A stretch of 64,000 bases of DNA from positions 4,675,001 through 4,739,000 of the forward strand of contig NZ_CP071793.1 in the NCBI RefSeq assembly GCF_017498545.1. Direction: 5' to 3'. The translations under genes were made by a program, and so were the position numbers. Below are positions 9,499 to 17,266 of the stretch, in pieces (within the stretch, counting starts at the first letter, position 1; each line of letters opens with the position of its first letter). Source of the DNA: Sulfidibacter corallicola. Lineage in GTDB: Bacteria > Acidobacteriota > Holophagae > Acanthopleuribacterales > Acanthopleuribacteraceae. Under the pieces are notes generated by a model. It saw only the letters and a list, made by a program, of their open reading frames with translations, did not search any database and was not told the origin of the DNA.

Positions 9499-11340
9499 TT
9501 AAACCAACACGGCCAGATTTTTGGCTGGCTTTTCCATTAATTGTGCGGTTTTTGGGTGATTTTTGAGCACTTCGATCAAACGTTCGGTACCTTGACGCCG
9601 ATTGAAGTAGCCCACGGTCTCCCCGTCGCGGCGCTCGTTCATGTAGTGCCGGTAGAGCACGTCGATGACCACGGGCACCTGATCGCGGGGAACGGATTTG
9701 AGGTAGGCCAGATTCTCGTCCATCAGGGGCACGCCCTGGTGACGCCCGTCCTCGGTGCCGAACAGCTTGAATTGGTAGCGATTGTTGCCGGACCCGACCA
9801 GGCCGATGGCCTTGGTGGCGGGCCGGAAGCACTGACGTTCGCATCCGGTGATGCCGATGCTCGTGGCCAGGCCACCCCAACCGAGCCCTTCCAATTCGTC
9901 GATCAGGACCGGTTCGAATTTCTCGGATTCGGTGTAGGCCAGGCGGCAGGTGTCGCGGCCCACGCAGGAGCCCGACTGCTTGCGCAACACCGAATAGGTC
10001 TTGCCGTGGCGCTTGCCGAAGCCATAGGAGGCCAAGGCCTGCTCGAATTCCTCGCGTTGCGCGGCAGGGATCCCGCCAAACACCAGATCCTGGTTGGGCG
10101 TGATGTAAAGTCGCGTCCGGAACCGCGCGGCCACCTCGCGCACCATGGTTTTCAAGCGGCCGTTGGGGCTGTTGTCGATCAGGCGACCGTTCTCGATGAA
10201 GGCGCCGAAGGCATAGGTCGGTTCGGCACCATCGCGCGCGGGTTCCCGGGTCCAGCCATGGTGTAGGTGACGAGCACCTACGTCGAGGTCTTCGACGGGA
10301 TCGCCCAGATCGAAATCGAGCAGTTCCTGAACTTGGTTGCGATACCAGGCGATGCCTTGTTTCTTGACGACGTATTTCAAGCGAGCCCAGTGACGATTGG
10401 CGCGATCGCCCCAGGTCTGGTGGACCTGCACGACCGCATCCATCGCGGCCAAGAGCTGGTCCTCGGTCACGGTGGCCAGTGGCAGGGCCAGCAGGGACGC
10501 GGACGGTTTTCCGTTTTTCTCGCCCTGGCCACCGCCGACGTAGATCTGGAAGCGATTCACGGCGTTGTTTTCGATGACCGGGGCGATGCCCATGTCGTGG
10601 GTGCGCAGTTCGGTACAGTTGTCGGGTTCTAGCTCGCCGGTTTCCGGATTGCGGTGCACCGCACCGAAAGCGATCTTGAACTTGCGGTTCAACAAACCGG
10701 GGCCGTACTGGAAGCGTTGCCCGCCGGCCGCGTCTTCCATGTCGCGAAAGGCGTGGGGATCGACCGCGAAGATCTGGATGAAGGGCGTATCGGGCAGGCG
10801 AAAGTAATCCGCAGCCTTGGCCGCCCAGGCATGGGCGTCGAAGATGTCGCTGCCGTGAGAGAAGGGGCATGCCATGACGTTGCGCACGTTGTCGCCGCAA
10901 CCGTTGAGACTCAGCAGCCCAGACTCGGCACTGAGGCGGATCAAATCCACCAGGTGTTCCTTTTTGACCCAATGGAACTGGACGTTTTCGCGGGTCGTCA
11001 GGCGAATGGAGGGGTTGCCCTCGGGATCGCGCGCGTACCGATTGGCCAGGTCGTCGAGGGTGTCCCATTGCTCCGGCGTGATGGGGCCGCCGCCGGGAAT
11101 GCCGAGCCGGATCATGTACATCCAGTCCTTCTCACGACCGGACTTGGCTCGGTTGAACTCCAGATAGATGCCGTAACTCTTGGCGAGCTGCTCGGTTTCC
11201 CAGGCGAGGTCGGCGCGGTCGTCGCGAAAATCCTCGTAGAGATTGCCGGTCAAGCCGTTGGAGTTGCGTTTGTTCATCTCCTCTTTGCTCTGATCTTCAA
11301 GAGGCGTTCTCAGATTCGGTTCGAAAGGCTTTCTTTTCAT
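9499..11340 (-). CDS. Assimilatory sulfite reductase, sirohaem/4Fe-4S hemoprotein
   Basis: It catalyses the six-electron reduction of sulfite to sulfide. The 613 residues have the twofold nitrite/sulfite-reductase ferredoxin-like plus catalytic layout. The LTTRENVQFHWV and CGDNVRNVMACP blocks sit in the first half. The cluster ligands appear in the second half as CVGRDTC (C-x5-C) and GCERQC (C-x3-C), the usual sirohaem/4Fe-4S signature. No flavoprotein partner (CysJ) is encoded nearby, so ferredoxin or another donor is likely. The start ATG has GGAG 8 nt upstream. A perfect-ended hairpin (11443-11498) separates it from cysN. It is clearly a sulfite/nitrite reductase; sulfite is favoured by the neighbours. 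Confidence 0.92.
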   Translation of the reverse strand: MKRKPFEPNLRTPLEDQSKEEMNKRNSNGLTGNLYEDFRDDRADLAWETEQLAKSYGIYLEFNRAKSGREKDWMYMIRLGIPGGGPITPEQWDTLDDLANRYARDPEGNPSIRLTTRENVQFHWVKKEHLVDLIRLSAESGLLSLNGCGDNVRNVMACPFSHGSDIFDAHAWAAKAADYFRLPDTPFIQIFAVDPHAFRDMEDAAGGQRFQYGPGLLNRKFKIAFGAVHRNPETGELEPDNCTELRTHDMGIAPVIENNAVNRFQIYVGGGQGEKNGKPSASLLALPLATVTEDQLLAAMDAVVQVHQTWGDRANRHWARLKYVVKKQGIAWYRNQVQELLDFDLGDPVEDLDVGARHLHHGWTREPARDGAEPTYAFGAFIENGRLIDNSPNGRLKTMVREVAARFRTRLYITPNQDLVFGGIPAAQREEFEQALASYGFGKRHGKTYSVLRKQSGSCVGRDTCRLAYTESEKFEPVLIDELEGLGWGGLATSIGITGCERQCFRPATKAIGLVGSGNNRYQFKLFGTEDGRHQGVPLMDENLAYLKSVPRDQVPVVIDVLYRHYMNERRDGETVGYFNRRQGTERLIEVLKNHPKTAQLMEKPAKNLAVLV

Positions 11341-11442
11341 GTTTCTGTCTCCGGTGGTGGGGGGTGCGGTAATGGACCGCGAAGAGGTTGCTGGGGGAAC
11401 GACTGCTGGGTGGCGTGACTGGAATCGAGTCCGGTGGGGGTG

Positions 11443-11498
11443 GGAGAGGAGCCCACCATGGGGCCGTTTGCGGCGGCCTTGCCGGGGGCTTCCTCTCC
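11443..11498 (-). other. Hairpin between cysN and sulfite reductase
   Basis: GGAGAGGA-GCCC (11443-11454) pairs with GGGGC-T-TCCTCTCC (485-498 of the same kilobase), leaving one bulged base. No U-tract follows on the minus strand. A role in mRNA processing or partial termination is possible. Confidence 0.5.
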
Positions 11499-11509
11499 AC
11501 GGCGGACAA

Positions 11510-13384
11510 TCAGGGAGTCGCTTCGCGGGAGTCGGCCGAAAGAGCCTTGGGAATCAGGCCGCGGCCGTCGAGGAACGCCAAGATTCGGTCGAGCGCCTGT
11601 TGTTCGGTGAGTTCGTTCATGGGGAGCCGAAGATCGGGATGGGCGGGCGGTTCGAGCGGGCCGTTGACGCCGGGCAGGGGAAAATCGGCATCCTCCGCCG
11701 CGCGTTGGTACTGCCCCTCGCGATCGCGTTTGGCGCACCACTCGATGGGTGCCTCCAAGACGATTTCGATCAGCCGGTGGCGACCGATCCGGTCACGGGT
11801 CAGGTTGGCGTCGGTCGCCTGCCGCAGGTCCGTGGCACAGATGGCGATCAAGCCGGCGCTGTTGAGCAGGGTCGCATCGGCGGCCAGGCGACCCGAGGAC
11901 ACCGGTCGCTCGGTCGTGGATTGAAGGACCAACGGCAGGGCACCGCGGTCGAACAGGGCCCGTTCGATGCGCCGCGCCAATGCCGGCTGACCTGCGGCGA
12001 CCGGTCCGGTCAGCCAGAGGGTCAGCGGTCGTTGGCCGAGGCGGCGGGCGCGGTCGGTCTCGCTGACGTGCCGCTCGCCATCGGCAGCGCTCGCCTCGCG
12101 CGACTCGCGGGTCGTGGCTTCCGGTTCGGCGATCATGCCGGCGGCCACCGTCAGATTGGTCTGCTCATCGATCAGGATGAAGCTGCCGGTGGCGCGGTTG
12201 CTCTGGTAGGCATCGAAGAACAGCGGCTTGAAGGTCGTCAGGCGCAACCGGCCGATCTCGTTGAGTTGGAGGTTTTCACCCGTCGTGGTCTCCACGCGGT
12301 TGACGTCTACCTTATATATAAGGTCGTCGACCACGACGCGGGTGGTTTGGGAGGTGTGCTTGAGCAGGTAGGCGCCATTGGGCCGAAGCGGCGTTTCGTC
12401 CATCCAGACGACCATCGCCTCCAGGTGGCGCTCGGCCTGGGGGGCATGGCTGGGATGGAACAGGACCGCGCCGCGGCTGATGTCCAGTTCGTCGGCCAGG
12501 GTGACCGTCACCGACATCGGTGCGAAGGCTTCCTCCAACTCCCCGTCATAGGTCACGATGGACGTGACCCGCGAGCGGCGCCGACTGGGTTGCACTTCGA
12601 GTTCGTCGCCTTTGCGCAGCACACCGGACACGATTTGACCGCTGTACCCGCGAAAGTCGGCATGAGGCCGCGAAACGTACTGAACCGGAAACCGCAGGTC
12701 TTCGAGGTTTCGACTCCCGGTCACGGGCACCGACTCCAGGATTTCCAGCAGGCTGCCGCCCTCGTACCAAGGTGTGGCCTCGCTTTTCTGCACGACGTTG
12801 TCGCCGCGCAAAGCGCTGATCGGCACGTACTTGGGGCGGGCGATGCCCAATTGATCGGTGAACCGATCGAAATCGGCGCGGATGCGTTCGTACACCGCCC
12901 GATCGAAGTCGACCAGGTCCATTTTGTTGACGGCGACCACCAGATGCGGCGTCTGCAGCAGGGCCGCGATGAAGGCGTGCCGCTTGGATTGGGTGCGCAC
13001 CCCGTGGCGCGCATCGATCAGGACGATCGAGAGATCGGCGGTGGAGGCGCCGGTCGCCATGTTGCGGGTGTACTGCTCGTGGCCCGGCGTATCGGCGATG
13101 ATGAATTTTCTTCGCGGGGTCGCGAAAAAGCGATAGGCCACATCGATCGTGATGCCCTGCTCGCGTTCGGCTTTGAGCCCGTCGGTGAGCAGCGCCCAAT
13201 CCAGTTGGTCGCGGTCGTTGGGTTTGCGCGCTTCGAGCGCGGCGAGATGGTCCTCGCACAGGCTTTGGGAATCGTGAAGAAGGCGCCCAATCAGGGTCGA
13301 CTTACCGTCGTCCACGCTGCCGGCCGTGGAAAAGCGCAGCAGTTCCTGGGTTTCCTGTTCCCGCAGAAAAGTATCGATGGTCAC
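11510..13384 (-). CDS. cysN: Sulfate adenylyltransferase GTPase subunit CysN with degenerate APS-kinase domain
   Basis: CysN is the GTPase partner of CysD; together they make adenosine phosphosulfate (APS) from ATP and sulfate. Residues 1-430 are a complete EF-Tu-like GTPase: GSVDDGKST (P-loop), GITIDVAYR, DTPGHEQYTRN and NKMD. After a linker, residues 450-610 match CysC (GQRPLTLWLTG, then an ERALFDRG helix, later WCAKRD..GQYQRA), so this is a CysNC fusion. The kinase P-loop reads GPVAAGQPA instead of GLSGxGKST, and the DGDN block is gone, so APS-kinase activity is unlikely. GTG start with GAGG 8 nt upstream. Same direction as cysD, 173 nt downstream of it. Confidence 0.93.
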   Translation of the reverse strand: MTIDTFLREQETQELLRFSTAGSVDDGKSTLIGRLLHDSQSLCEDHLAALEARKPNDRDQLDWALLTDGLKAEREQGITIDVAYRFFATPRRKFIIADTPGHEQYTRNMATGASTADLSIVLIDARHGVRTQSKRHAFIAALLQTPHLVVAVNKMDLVDFDRAVYERIRADFDRFTDQLGIARPKYVPISALRGDNVVQKSEATPWYEGGSLLEILESVPVTGSRNLEDLRFPVQYVSRPHADFRGYSGQIVSGVLRKGDELEVQPSRRRSRVTSIVTYDGELEEAFAPMSVTVTLADELDISRGAVLFHPSHAPQAERHLEAMVVWMDETPLRPNGAYLLKHTSQTTRVVVDDLIYKVDVNRVETTTGENLQLNEIGRLRLTTFKPLFFDAYQSNRATGSFILIDEQTNLTVAAGMIAEPEATTRESREASAADGERHVSETDRARRLGQRPLTLWLTGPVAAGQPALARRIERALFDRGALPLVLQSTTERPVSSGRLAADATLLNSAGLIAICATDLRQATDANLTRDRIGRHRLIEIVLEAPIEWCAKRDREGQYQRAAEDADFPLPGVNGPLEPPAHPDLRLPMNELTEQQALDRILAFLDGRGLIPKALSADSREATP

Positions 13385-13490
13385 TTTGGTTCCTCGCTAT
13401 GGTGGTTCCGAGATGAGAAAGATTCAGGGAAGGTTCCGGTTGTTCGCCGAATCAGCTCTTGCAGCGAATGGGTCGGACACGTGGGCCGGG

Positions 13491-13552
13491 GCCCATCCGG
13501 AAACGGCGGTCTTTGGAACGGGTCCTCCGAACCAGCCCGCTTCCGGATGGGC
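13491..13552. repeat. Palindrome GCCCATCCGGAA / TTCCGGATGGGC after cysD
   Basis: A 12-bp perfect stem (13491-13502 with 13541-13552) starting 5 nt past the cysD stop codon. Its loop holds GTCCTCCGAAC, also present in the homologous hairpin at 49321-49370, which likewise abuts a minus-strand stop codon. Confidence 0.65.
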
Positions 13553-13557
13553 ACGAT

Positions 13558-14553
13558 CTAGAAGTAGCCCTCGCGTTTCTTGCGCTCCATGGCGTCGTCG
13601 CTGTCGTGGTCGATCACCCGGTTGGCGCGTTCGGACGTGCGGACCTCCAACATCTCGGCGATGATCTCGGCCACGTTGGTCGCTTCCGAAGGGATGGCGC
13701 CGGTGCAGGGCGAGCAGCCCAGGCTGCGGAAACGGCACTTGATGCGTTTGGCCCGGCCGGCGAGGCGTTCGGGAAAGGGAAAGCGCTCGGTGGGGATCAA
13801 GGTGCCGCCGGTGTCGATCACTTCCCGCTCGCGAGCGAAGTAGAGCGGGACGATGGGGATTCGTTCCAGGTAGATGTACTGCCAGATATCGAGTTCGGTC
13901 CAATTGGACAGGGGGAAAACGCGAATCGATTCACCCTTTTTGATACGCCCGTTGAACAGGTTCCACAGCTCGGGACGCTGGTTCTTGGGATCCCATTGAC
14001 CGAATTGGTCGCGAAAGGAGAAGATGCGCTCCTTGGCGCGCGATTTCTCCTCGTCGCGGCGGGCCCCGCCGAATGCGGCGTCGTAATTGCCGGCGGCCAA
14101 GCCGTCGAGCAGCGCCCGGGTCTTGAGCTGGCCGCAGCAGGCGGCCGTGCCCAGATCGAAGGGATTGGCATTGTCGGCCAAGGCCTCGCGATTGCTGTGC
14201 ACGATCAGGTCGAGGTCGTTCTCGCGCGTGAATTTATCGCGAAACTCGTACATTTCGTGGAACTTGTAAGAAGTATCCACGTGTAGCAACGGAAACGGCA
14301 CCTTGCCCGGATAGAAGGCTTTCTGTGCCAGACGAACGAGGACCGACGAGTCCTTGCCCACCGAATACAACATGACCGGACGCTCGAATTCGCTGGCGAC
14401 TTCGCGAATGATGTGAATGCTCTCCGCCTCCAACTGGCGGAGGTGGGACAGACGATAGCGGTCGGGGGTCGGACGTCGCCGCGGTGTATTGCGAAACAGA
14501 CGAAAGGCCGGCGTTTGTGCCGGTTCCAAAACTGGGGCCAAAGCTTCAACCAT
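13558..14553 (-). CDS. cysD: Sulfate adenylyltransferase subunit CysD
   Basis: The catalytic subunit of ATP sulfurylase, an ATP-pyrophosphatase-fold enzyme that joins sulfate to ATP-derived AMP to give APS. Typical blocks are [20 protein letters not shown] at the N-terminus, the PP-loop [43 protein letters not shown], and the C-terminal [15 protein letters not shown]. It has 331 residues from the ATG at 14553, where GGAG lies 8 nt upstream; a longer frame would start at 14580. The N-terminus carries about 30 extra residues. It acts with CysN, encoded just downstream, and feeds CysH. Confidence 0.95.
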   Translation of the reverse strand: MVEALAPVLEPAQTPAFRLFRNTPRRRPTPDRYRLSHLRQLEAESIHIIREVASEFERPVMLYSVGKDSSVLVRLAQKAFYPGKVPFPLLHVDTSYKFHEMYEFRDKFTRENDLDLIVHSNREALADNANPFDLGTAACCGQLKTRALLDGLAAGNYDAAFGGARRDEEKSRAKERIFSFRDQFGQWDPKNQRPELWNLFNGRIKKGESIRVFPLSNWTELDIWQYIYLERIPIVPLYFAREREVIDTGGTLIPTERFPFPERLAGRAKRIKCRFRSLGCSPCTGAIPSEATNVAEIIAEMLEVRTSERANRVIDHDSDDAMERKKREGYF

Positions 14554-14634
14554 GATCAAACTCCATTGTTGCGTGGGCAAAATCGGGGGGGGTGGACGGG
14601 AATCGTGCCGCGACGTGGGAACACCACTGCGGCC

Positions 14635-14916
14635 TCAGTCGCCGGTAAGCGGATTCAGCTCGCCGGACCGCGCCATGGGCTCGGGGGTCGGCTCCTCGCC
14701 GGAAGTTCCGGCCTTCTGGCCGAGCGAGATATGGGCCCAAAGGCGTTCGTGAAGGAAGTAGAGTGCGAGCTTGGCGACGGCTTCCAGGCCACCGACCGAA
14801 ACGGCCAGCAGGGGCTTGCCGGTCATGATCAGAACCAGGGAGAAGGTGGCGGCGGTTGCCAGCAGCCGCCACGAAAGGGCTTTGTATGCCGATCGAAGTC
14901 GGGATTCACGAGACAA
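14635..14916 (-). CDS. DUF2061 membrane protein
   Basis: A protein of about 93 residues with the DUF2061 pattern: SRESRLRSAYKALSWR, then ATAATFSLVLIMTG (first membrane helix), AVSVGGLEAVAKLALYFLHERLW (second helix ending in the family HERxW), and a short acidic tail. A TTG start at 14916 is chosen: AGAGG lies 6 nt upstream and the family begins near S/T-R-E-S. The frame stays open for another 43 codons upstream (ATG at 15012), and that upstream stretch (MAMNECKLNEKND) could be translated. DUF2061 genes are often found with cysN/cysC, but their role is unknown. Confidence 0.8.
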   Translation of the reverse strand: MSRESRLRSAYKALSWRLLATAATFSLVLIMTGKPLLAVSVGGLEAVAKLALYFLHERLWAHISLGQKAGTSGEEPTPEPMARSGELNPLTGD

Positions 14917-15281
14917 AACAAACCTCTTTTTTATGCCTAAGCGATGCCCCGCGGTTTCTAGAACCGCGAGTAAGTCATTTTTTTCATTAAGTTTGCATTC
15001 ATTCATCGCCATCGATACCGCTGGCCGCACGCCGCCCGTTCCCACCCACGAGGCGTGGGTGGTTCACCAGGGAGGACAGCGTCAGGGCCCGTTCTCGCAC
15101 GTCTCGTTGGGGTTGGAAGACGCGGTCGAACCCGTGAGTTGGGGTCTCGCGGCGGCACTTGGAGCCAATTCGTTGGGGGGAGCCGGTTCCAAGGGGGTTC
15201 GCCGAAGCCCTGACGCCAATCGGTGGTGCGGCTGCCGGATCCTGACGCGGGGTCAGGCCGGCACGACGGTTTCGATGTGCG
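14917..15281. other. Spacer between cysH and the DUF2061 gene
   Basis: This 365-nt gap holds three hairpins: CGCGGTT-TCTAG-AACCGCG (14950-14968), CCACCCACG-AGG-CGTGGGTGG (15042-15062) and the one at 15234-15262 just after cysH. No gene is convincing apart from the possible upstream extension of the DUF2061 frame. Confidence 0.5.
15234..15262 (-). other. Hairpin after cysH
   Basis: GCCGG-AT-CCTGAC pairs with GTCAGG-CCGGC around a 5-nt loop, 20 nt past the cysH stop codon. There is no U-tract on the minus strand, so it may stabilise the cysH message or cause partial termination. Confidence 0.5.
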
Positions 15282-16034
15282 TCACTCCACGAAGACCGGG
15301 ACCTTGCGTTCGACCCGGCCGTTCACGATGTGGATGCCGCATTCGTTGTGTTCGCGGGGTTCCCACCACCAACGCCCGGCCCGGGGATCCTCGTCGGGCA
15401 GCACCGCACGCGTGCACGGGGCGCACCCGATACTGGGGTACCCCTGATCGTGGAGGGCGTTGTAGGGAACGTGCTGCTCTTCGAGAAAGCGCCGTACCTG
15501 GGCTTCGGTCCAGTCGTGAAGGGGATTGATCTTGACCATTTGGTTGGCCTCGTCCCACTCGATCACTTCCGTGTAGCCTCGGTTGGTCGATTGATCGCGA
15601 CGTAAACCGGTTACCCAGGCTGACTTACCAGCCAGAGCCCGCTTCAGCGGCTCGATCTTGCGAACCGCGCAGCATTGTTTTCGCTTGGCGATGGAATGAC
15701 GAAAGAGGTTGGAGCCGTGCTCGTTGACCATCTCTTCCACGCGATGTCGGTCGGGAAAGTACACCTTGATCCGCAGGCCGTAGTGGCGCCGCGTCTGGTC
15801 CAGCAGGTCGTGCGTTTCGGGGAAGAGCCGACCGGTGTCGAGCGTGATGATGTCGAGCGCAGGGGCGTGGCGCGCGATCAGATGGGTGAGAATCTGATCC
15901 TCGGCGCCGAGAGAAGAAGCCAGCACCGCGTCTCCGGGAAAGGTCTCCACGACCCAGCGGATGATGTCGCCGGGTGATTTGGATGCCAATTCGGATCGCC
16001 AGTGCTCGATCTTTTCGTTGCTTTGGAGTGTCAT
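15282..16034 (-). CDS. cysH: Assimilatory adenylylsulfate (APS) reductase CysH
   Basis: It reduces activated sulfate to sulfite with thioredoxin. The ATP-pyrophosphatase-fold blocks are VLASSLGAEDQILTHL, ITLDTGRLFPET and the YFPDRHRVE region. The 4Fe-4S ligands of the APS-specific subfamily are both present: CC in KRKQCCAVRKIEPL and CxxC in GCAPCTRAV. PAPS-specific enzymes lack them. The C-terminal ECGIH carries the catalytic cysteine. The ATG at 16034 (250 residues) has AAGGAG 9 nt upstream. It is the first enzyme gene after the poly-cysteine leader and its terminator (16276-16318), so cysteine supply probably controls it and the genes behind it. Confidence 0.95.
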   Translation of the reverse strand: MTLQSNEKIEHWRSELASKSPGDIIRWVVETFPGDAVLASSLGAEDQILTHLIARHAPALDIITLDTGRLFPETHDLLDQTRRHYGLRIKVYFPDRHRVEEMVNEHGSNLFRHSIAKRKQCCAVRKIEPLKRALAGKSAWVTGLRRDQSTNRGYTEVIEWDEANQMVKINPLHDWTEAQVRRFLEEQHVPYNALHDQGYPSIGCAPCTRAVLPDEDPRAGRWWWEPREHNECGIHIVNGRVERKVPVFVE

Positions 16035-16133
16035 GTCCGCCGTCTCCTTGCAATCGTGAGCGCAAAACTTGCGACTTAAAACGTCTAGAAACAGGTATAT
16101 AGGTTTTTGTGGGGCAGGGAATGGGAAGAGGGA

Positions 16134-16161
16134 CTCCGTCCGGTTGGGGAGCCGGACGGAG
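16134..16161 (-). other. Hairpin in the cysH leader
   Basis: A 10-bp perfect stem CTCCGTCCGG / CCGGACGGAG with an 8-nt loop, about 100 nt upstream of the cysH start and downstream of the attenuator terminator. Possible roles are RNA stability or a further control element. Confidence 0.5.
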
Positions 16162-16275
16162 CCGGGGTGAAGGGAAGCCTGTCCAAAATGGGGTTTGGGG
16201 GGAGCTTGGACAGTACGGACCCATTCAGCCCGCAAGCGGTCGACATATCGCGTGGGAGTTGGGAGAGGAAGCCCT

Positions 16276-16318
16276 AAAAAGCAAAAAGCCTTCCTCGAGA
16301 GTTCCGAGAAAGGCTTTT
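16276..16318 (-). terminator. Intrinsic terminator between the Cys-rich leader peptide and cysH
   Basis: On the minus strand, AAAAGCCTTTCTCG (16318-16305) pairs with CGAGGAAGGCTTTT (16297-16284), followed by a TTTTTGCTTTTT tract. It lies 30 nt after the leader-peptide stop codon and 250 nt before cysH. Its 5' arm (UUUCUCGG, 16311-16304) can instead pair with CCGGGAAG (16369-16362) inside the leader reading frame, so it has the form of an attenuator. Confidence 0.85.
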
Positions 16319-16347
16319 ACGCGTACCTTGCGAGGGGCTTCAGCTTG

Positions 16348-16461
16348 TTAAAGCAGGCGCGCTTCCCGGTTCCCATCGGACATGCCGTGGATACAGCAGC
16401 AACAACAACCCATACAACAAGCCGTTTCAAATGATGCTTTGTTTGCGATGTGGGCTGCCAT
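16348..16461 (-). CDS. Poly-cysteine leader peptide of the sulfate-assimilation cluster
   Basis: A 37-codon frame from ATG at 16461 to TAA at 16350-16348. Residues 15-23 read CCMGCCCCC: seven cysteines in nine residues, encoded by mixed TGT and TGC. GAGG lies 7 nt before the ATG, and a promoter lies about 30 nt further up (16498-16527). The stop codon is followed within 30 nt by an intrinsic terminator, then cysH. Leader peptides rich in the end-product amino acid are known attenuators (trp, his, leu), and poly-cysteine leaders are described in mycobacteria. Here a ribosome held at the Cys codons would leave CCGGGAAG (codons 31-34) free to pair with the terminator's 5' arm and allow read-through. 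A metal-binding microprotein is the main alternative. Confidence 0.8.
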   Translation of the reverse strand: MAAHIANKASFETACCMGCCCCCIHGMSDGNREARLL

Positions 16462-16497
16462 GGTGCTACCTCATGGTACGTTTCGTTCGTTGCCGCA

Positions 16498-16527
16498 AGG
16501 TTACAGGCGTCTTCGATCGAGTGTCAA
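16498..16527 (-). promoter_or_regulatory. Sigma-70-type promoter of the cys leader transcript
   Basis: The -35 box is TTGACA (16527-16522, perfect) and the -10 box is TAACCT (16503-16498), with an 18-bp spacer. Transcription would begin near 16491, about 30 nt before the leader-peptide ATG. Confidence 0.65.
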
Positions 16528-16684
16528 GGTTTTTTTTGGATCCGCCCTGGAGGGGCACCCGGCACGACCTGTCCAAGCCTTGAACGCCAAGCGATACACC
16601 GCTTTTCGGGTCGGGATTGGAAAGCCCCGGGCAGGCCAAATCGGGGTTGCACATGCCATGGGCAAAATCCCCGTGAATCGCGGC

Positions 16685-16713
16685 TTTACCACCGCCGCCT
16701 CAAAGTCTATACT
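16685..16713 (+). promoter_or_regulatory. Sigma-70-type promoter of nrdR
   Basis: The -35 box is TTTACC (16685-16690) and the -10 box is TATACT (16708-16713), with a 17-bp spacer. It is about 80 nt upstream of the nrdR start and divergent from the cys leader promoter. Confidence 0.55.
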
Positions 16714-16795
16714 CTGTCAGTGATATTTTGCGCTTCGCAAAGGAAACTTTGCACCTTGCCAAAAAAACATCATCGCGTGAACAAGGGAGGCTGGC

Positions 16796-17266
16796 TTGAA
16801 GTGCCCGTTTTGTGCACACCAGGGCGACAAGGTAGTCGATTCCCGCGAAAGTAAAGACGGCGAACTGATTCGCCGCCGTCGCGAGTGCCTCTCCTGTGGC
16901 CGCCGTTTCACCAGTTACGAACGGATCGAAGAAATTCAGTTCATGGTGATCAAAAAGGACGGCAGGCGCCAGCTTTTCGATCGCACCAAACTGCTGAACG
17001 GCATCTTGGCTTCCTGCCAGAAGCGTCCGGTCAGCATGGCCCAGTGTCAGGAAACCGTGAACGACGTGCTCTCGGTCCTGTACCAAAAACCCGATCGGGA
17101 AATCTCGACCACCGAGATCGGCGAGATCGTGATGAAGCGCCTCAAGGAGCTGGATCAGGTCGCCTATGTGCGTTTCGCGTCGGTGTACCGCGAATTCCAG
17201 GACGTGTCGGAGTTCATGGGCGAGGTGAAGCCATTGATCGAAGGCGAAGACGAAGGGAACGGCTAA
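16796..17266 (+). CDS. nrdR: Transcriptional repressor NrdR
   Basis: It represses ribonucleotide reductase genes in response to dATP/ATP. The 156 residues show the N-terminal zinc ribbon MKCPFC...CLSCGRRFTSYER (two CxxC pairs) and the ATP-cone domain, beginning near VIKKDGRRQLFDRTKL. This is the standard NrdR length. The TTG start is supported by a GGGAGG 5-6 nt upstream and by the invariant MKCPFC N-terminus. Single gene with its own promoter. No NrdR box or ribonucleotide reductase gene is seen in the window. Confidence 0.96.
   Translation: MKCPFCAHQGDKVVDSRESKDGELIRRRRECLSCGRRFTSYERIEEIQFMVIKKDGRRQLFDRTKLLNGILASCQKRPVSMAQCQETVNDVLSVLYQKPDREISTTEIGEIVMKRLKELDQVAYVRFASVYREFQDVSEFMGEVKPLIEGEDEGNG

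Noticed and set aside
9338-11068. A second 576-codon frame over the sulfite reductase gene
   Set aside because: It is Arg-rich and out of frame with the sirohaem/4Fe-4S motifs, which lie in the frame ending at 9499.
16035-16283. A SAM-type or other known riboswitch in the cysH leader
   Set aside because: I could not match any known riboswitch core. The leader peptide and terminator explain the region better.
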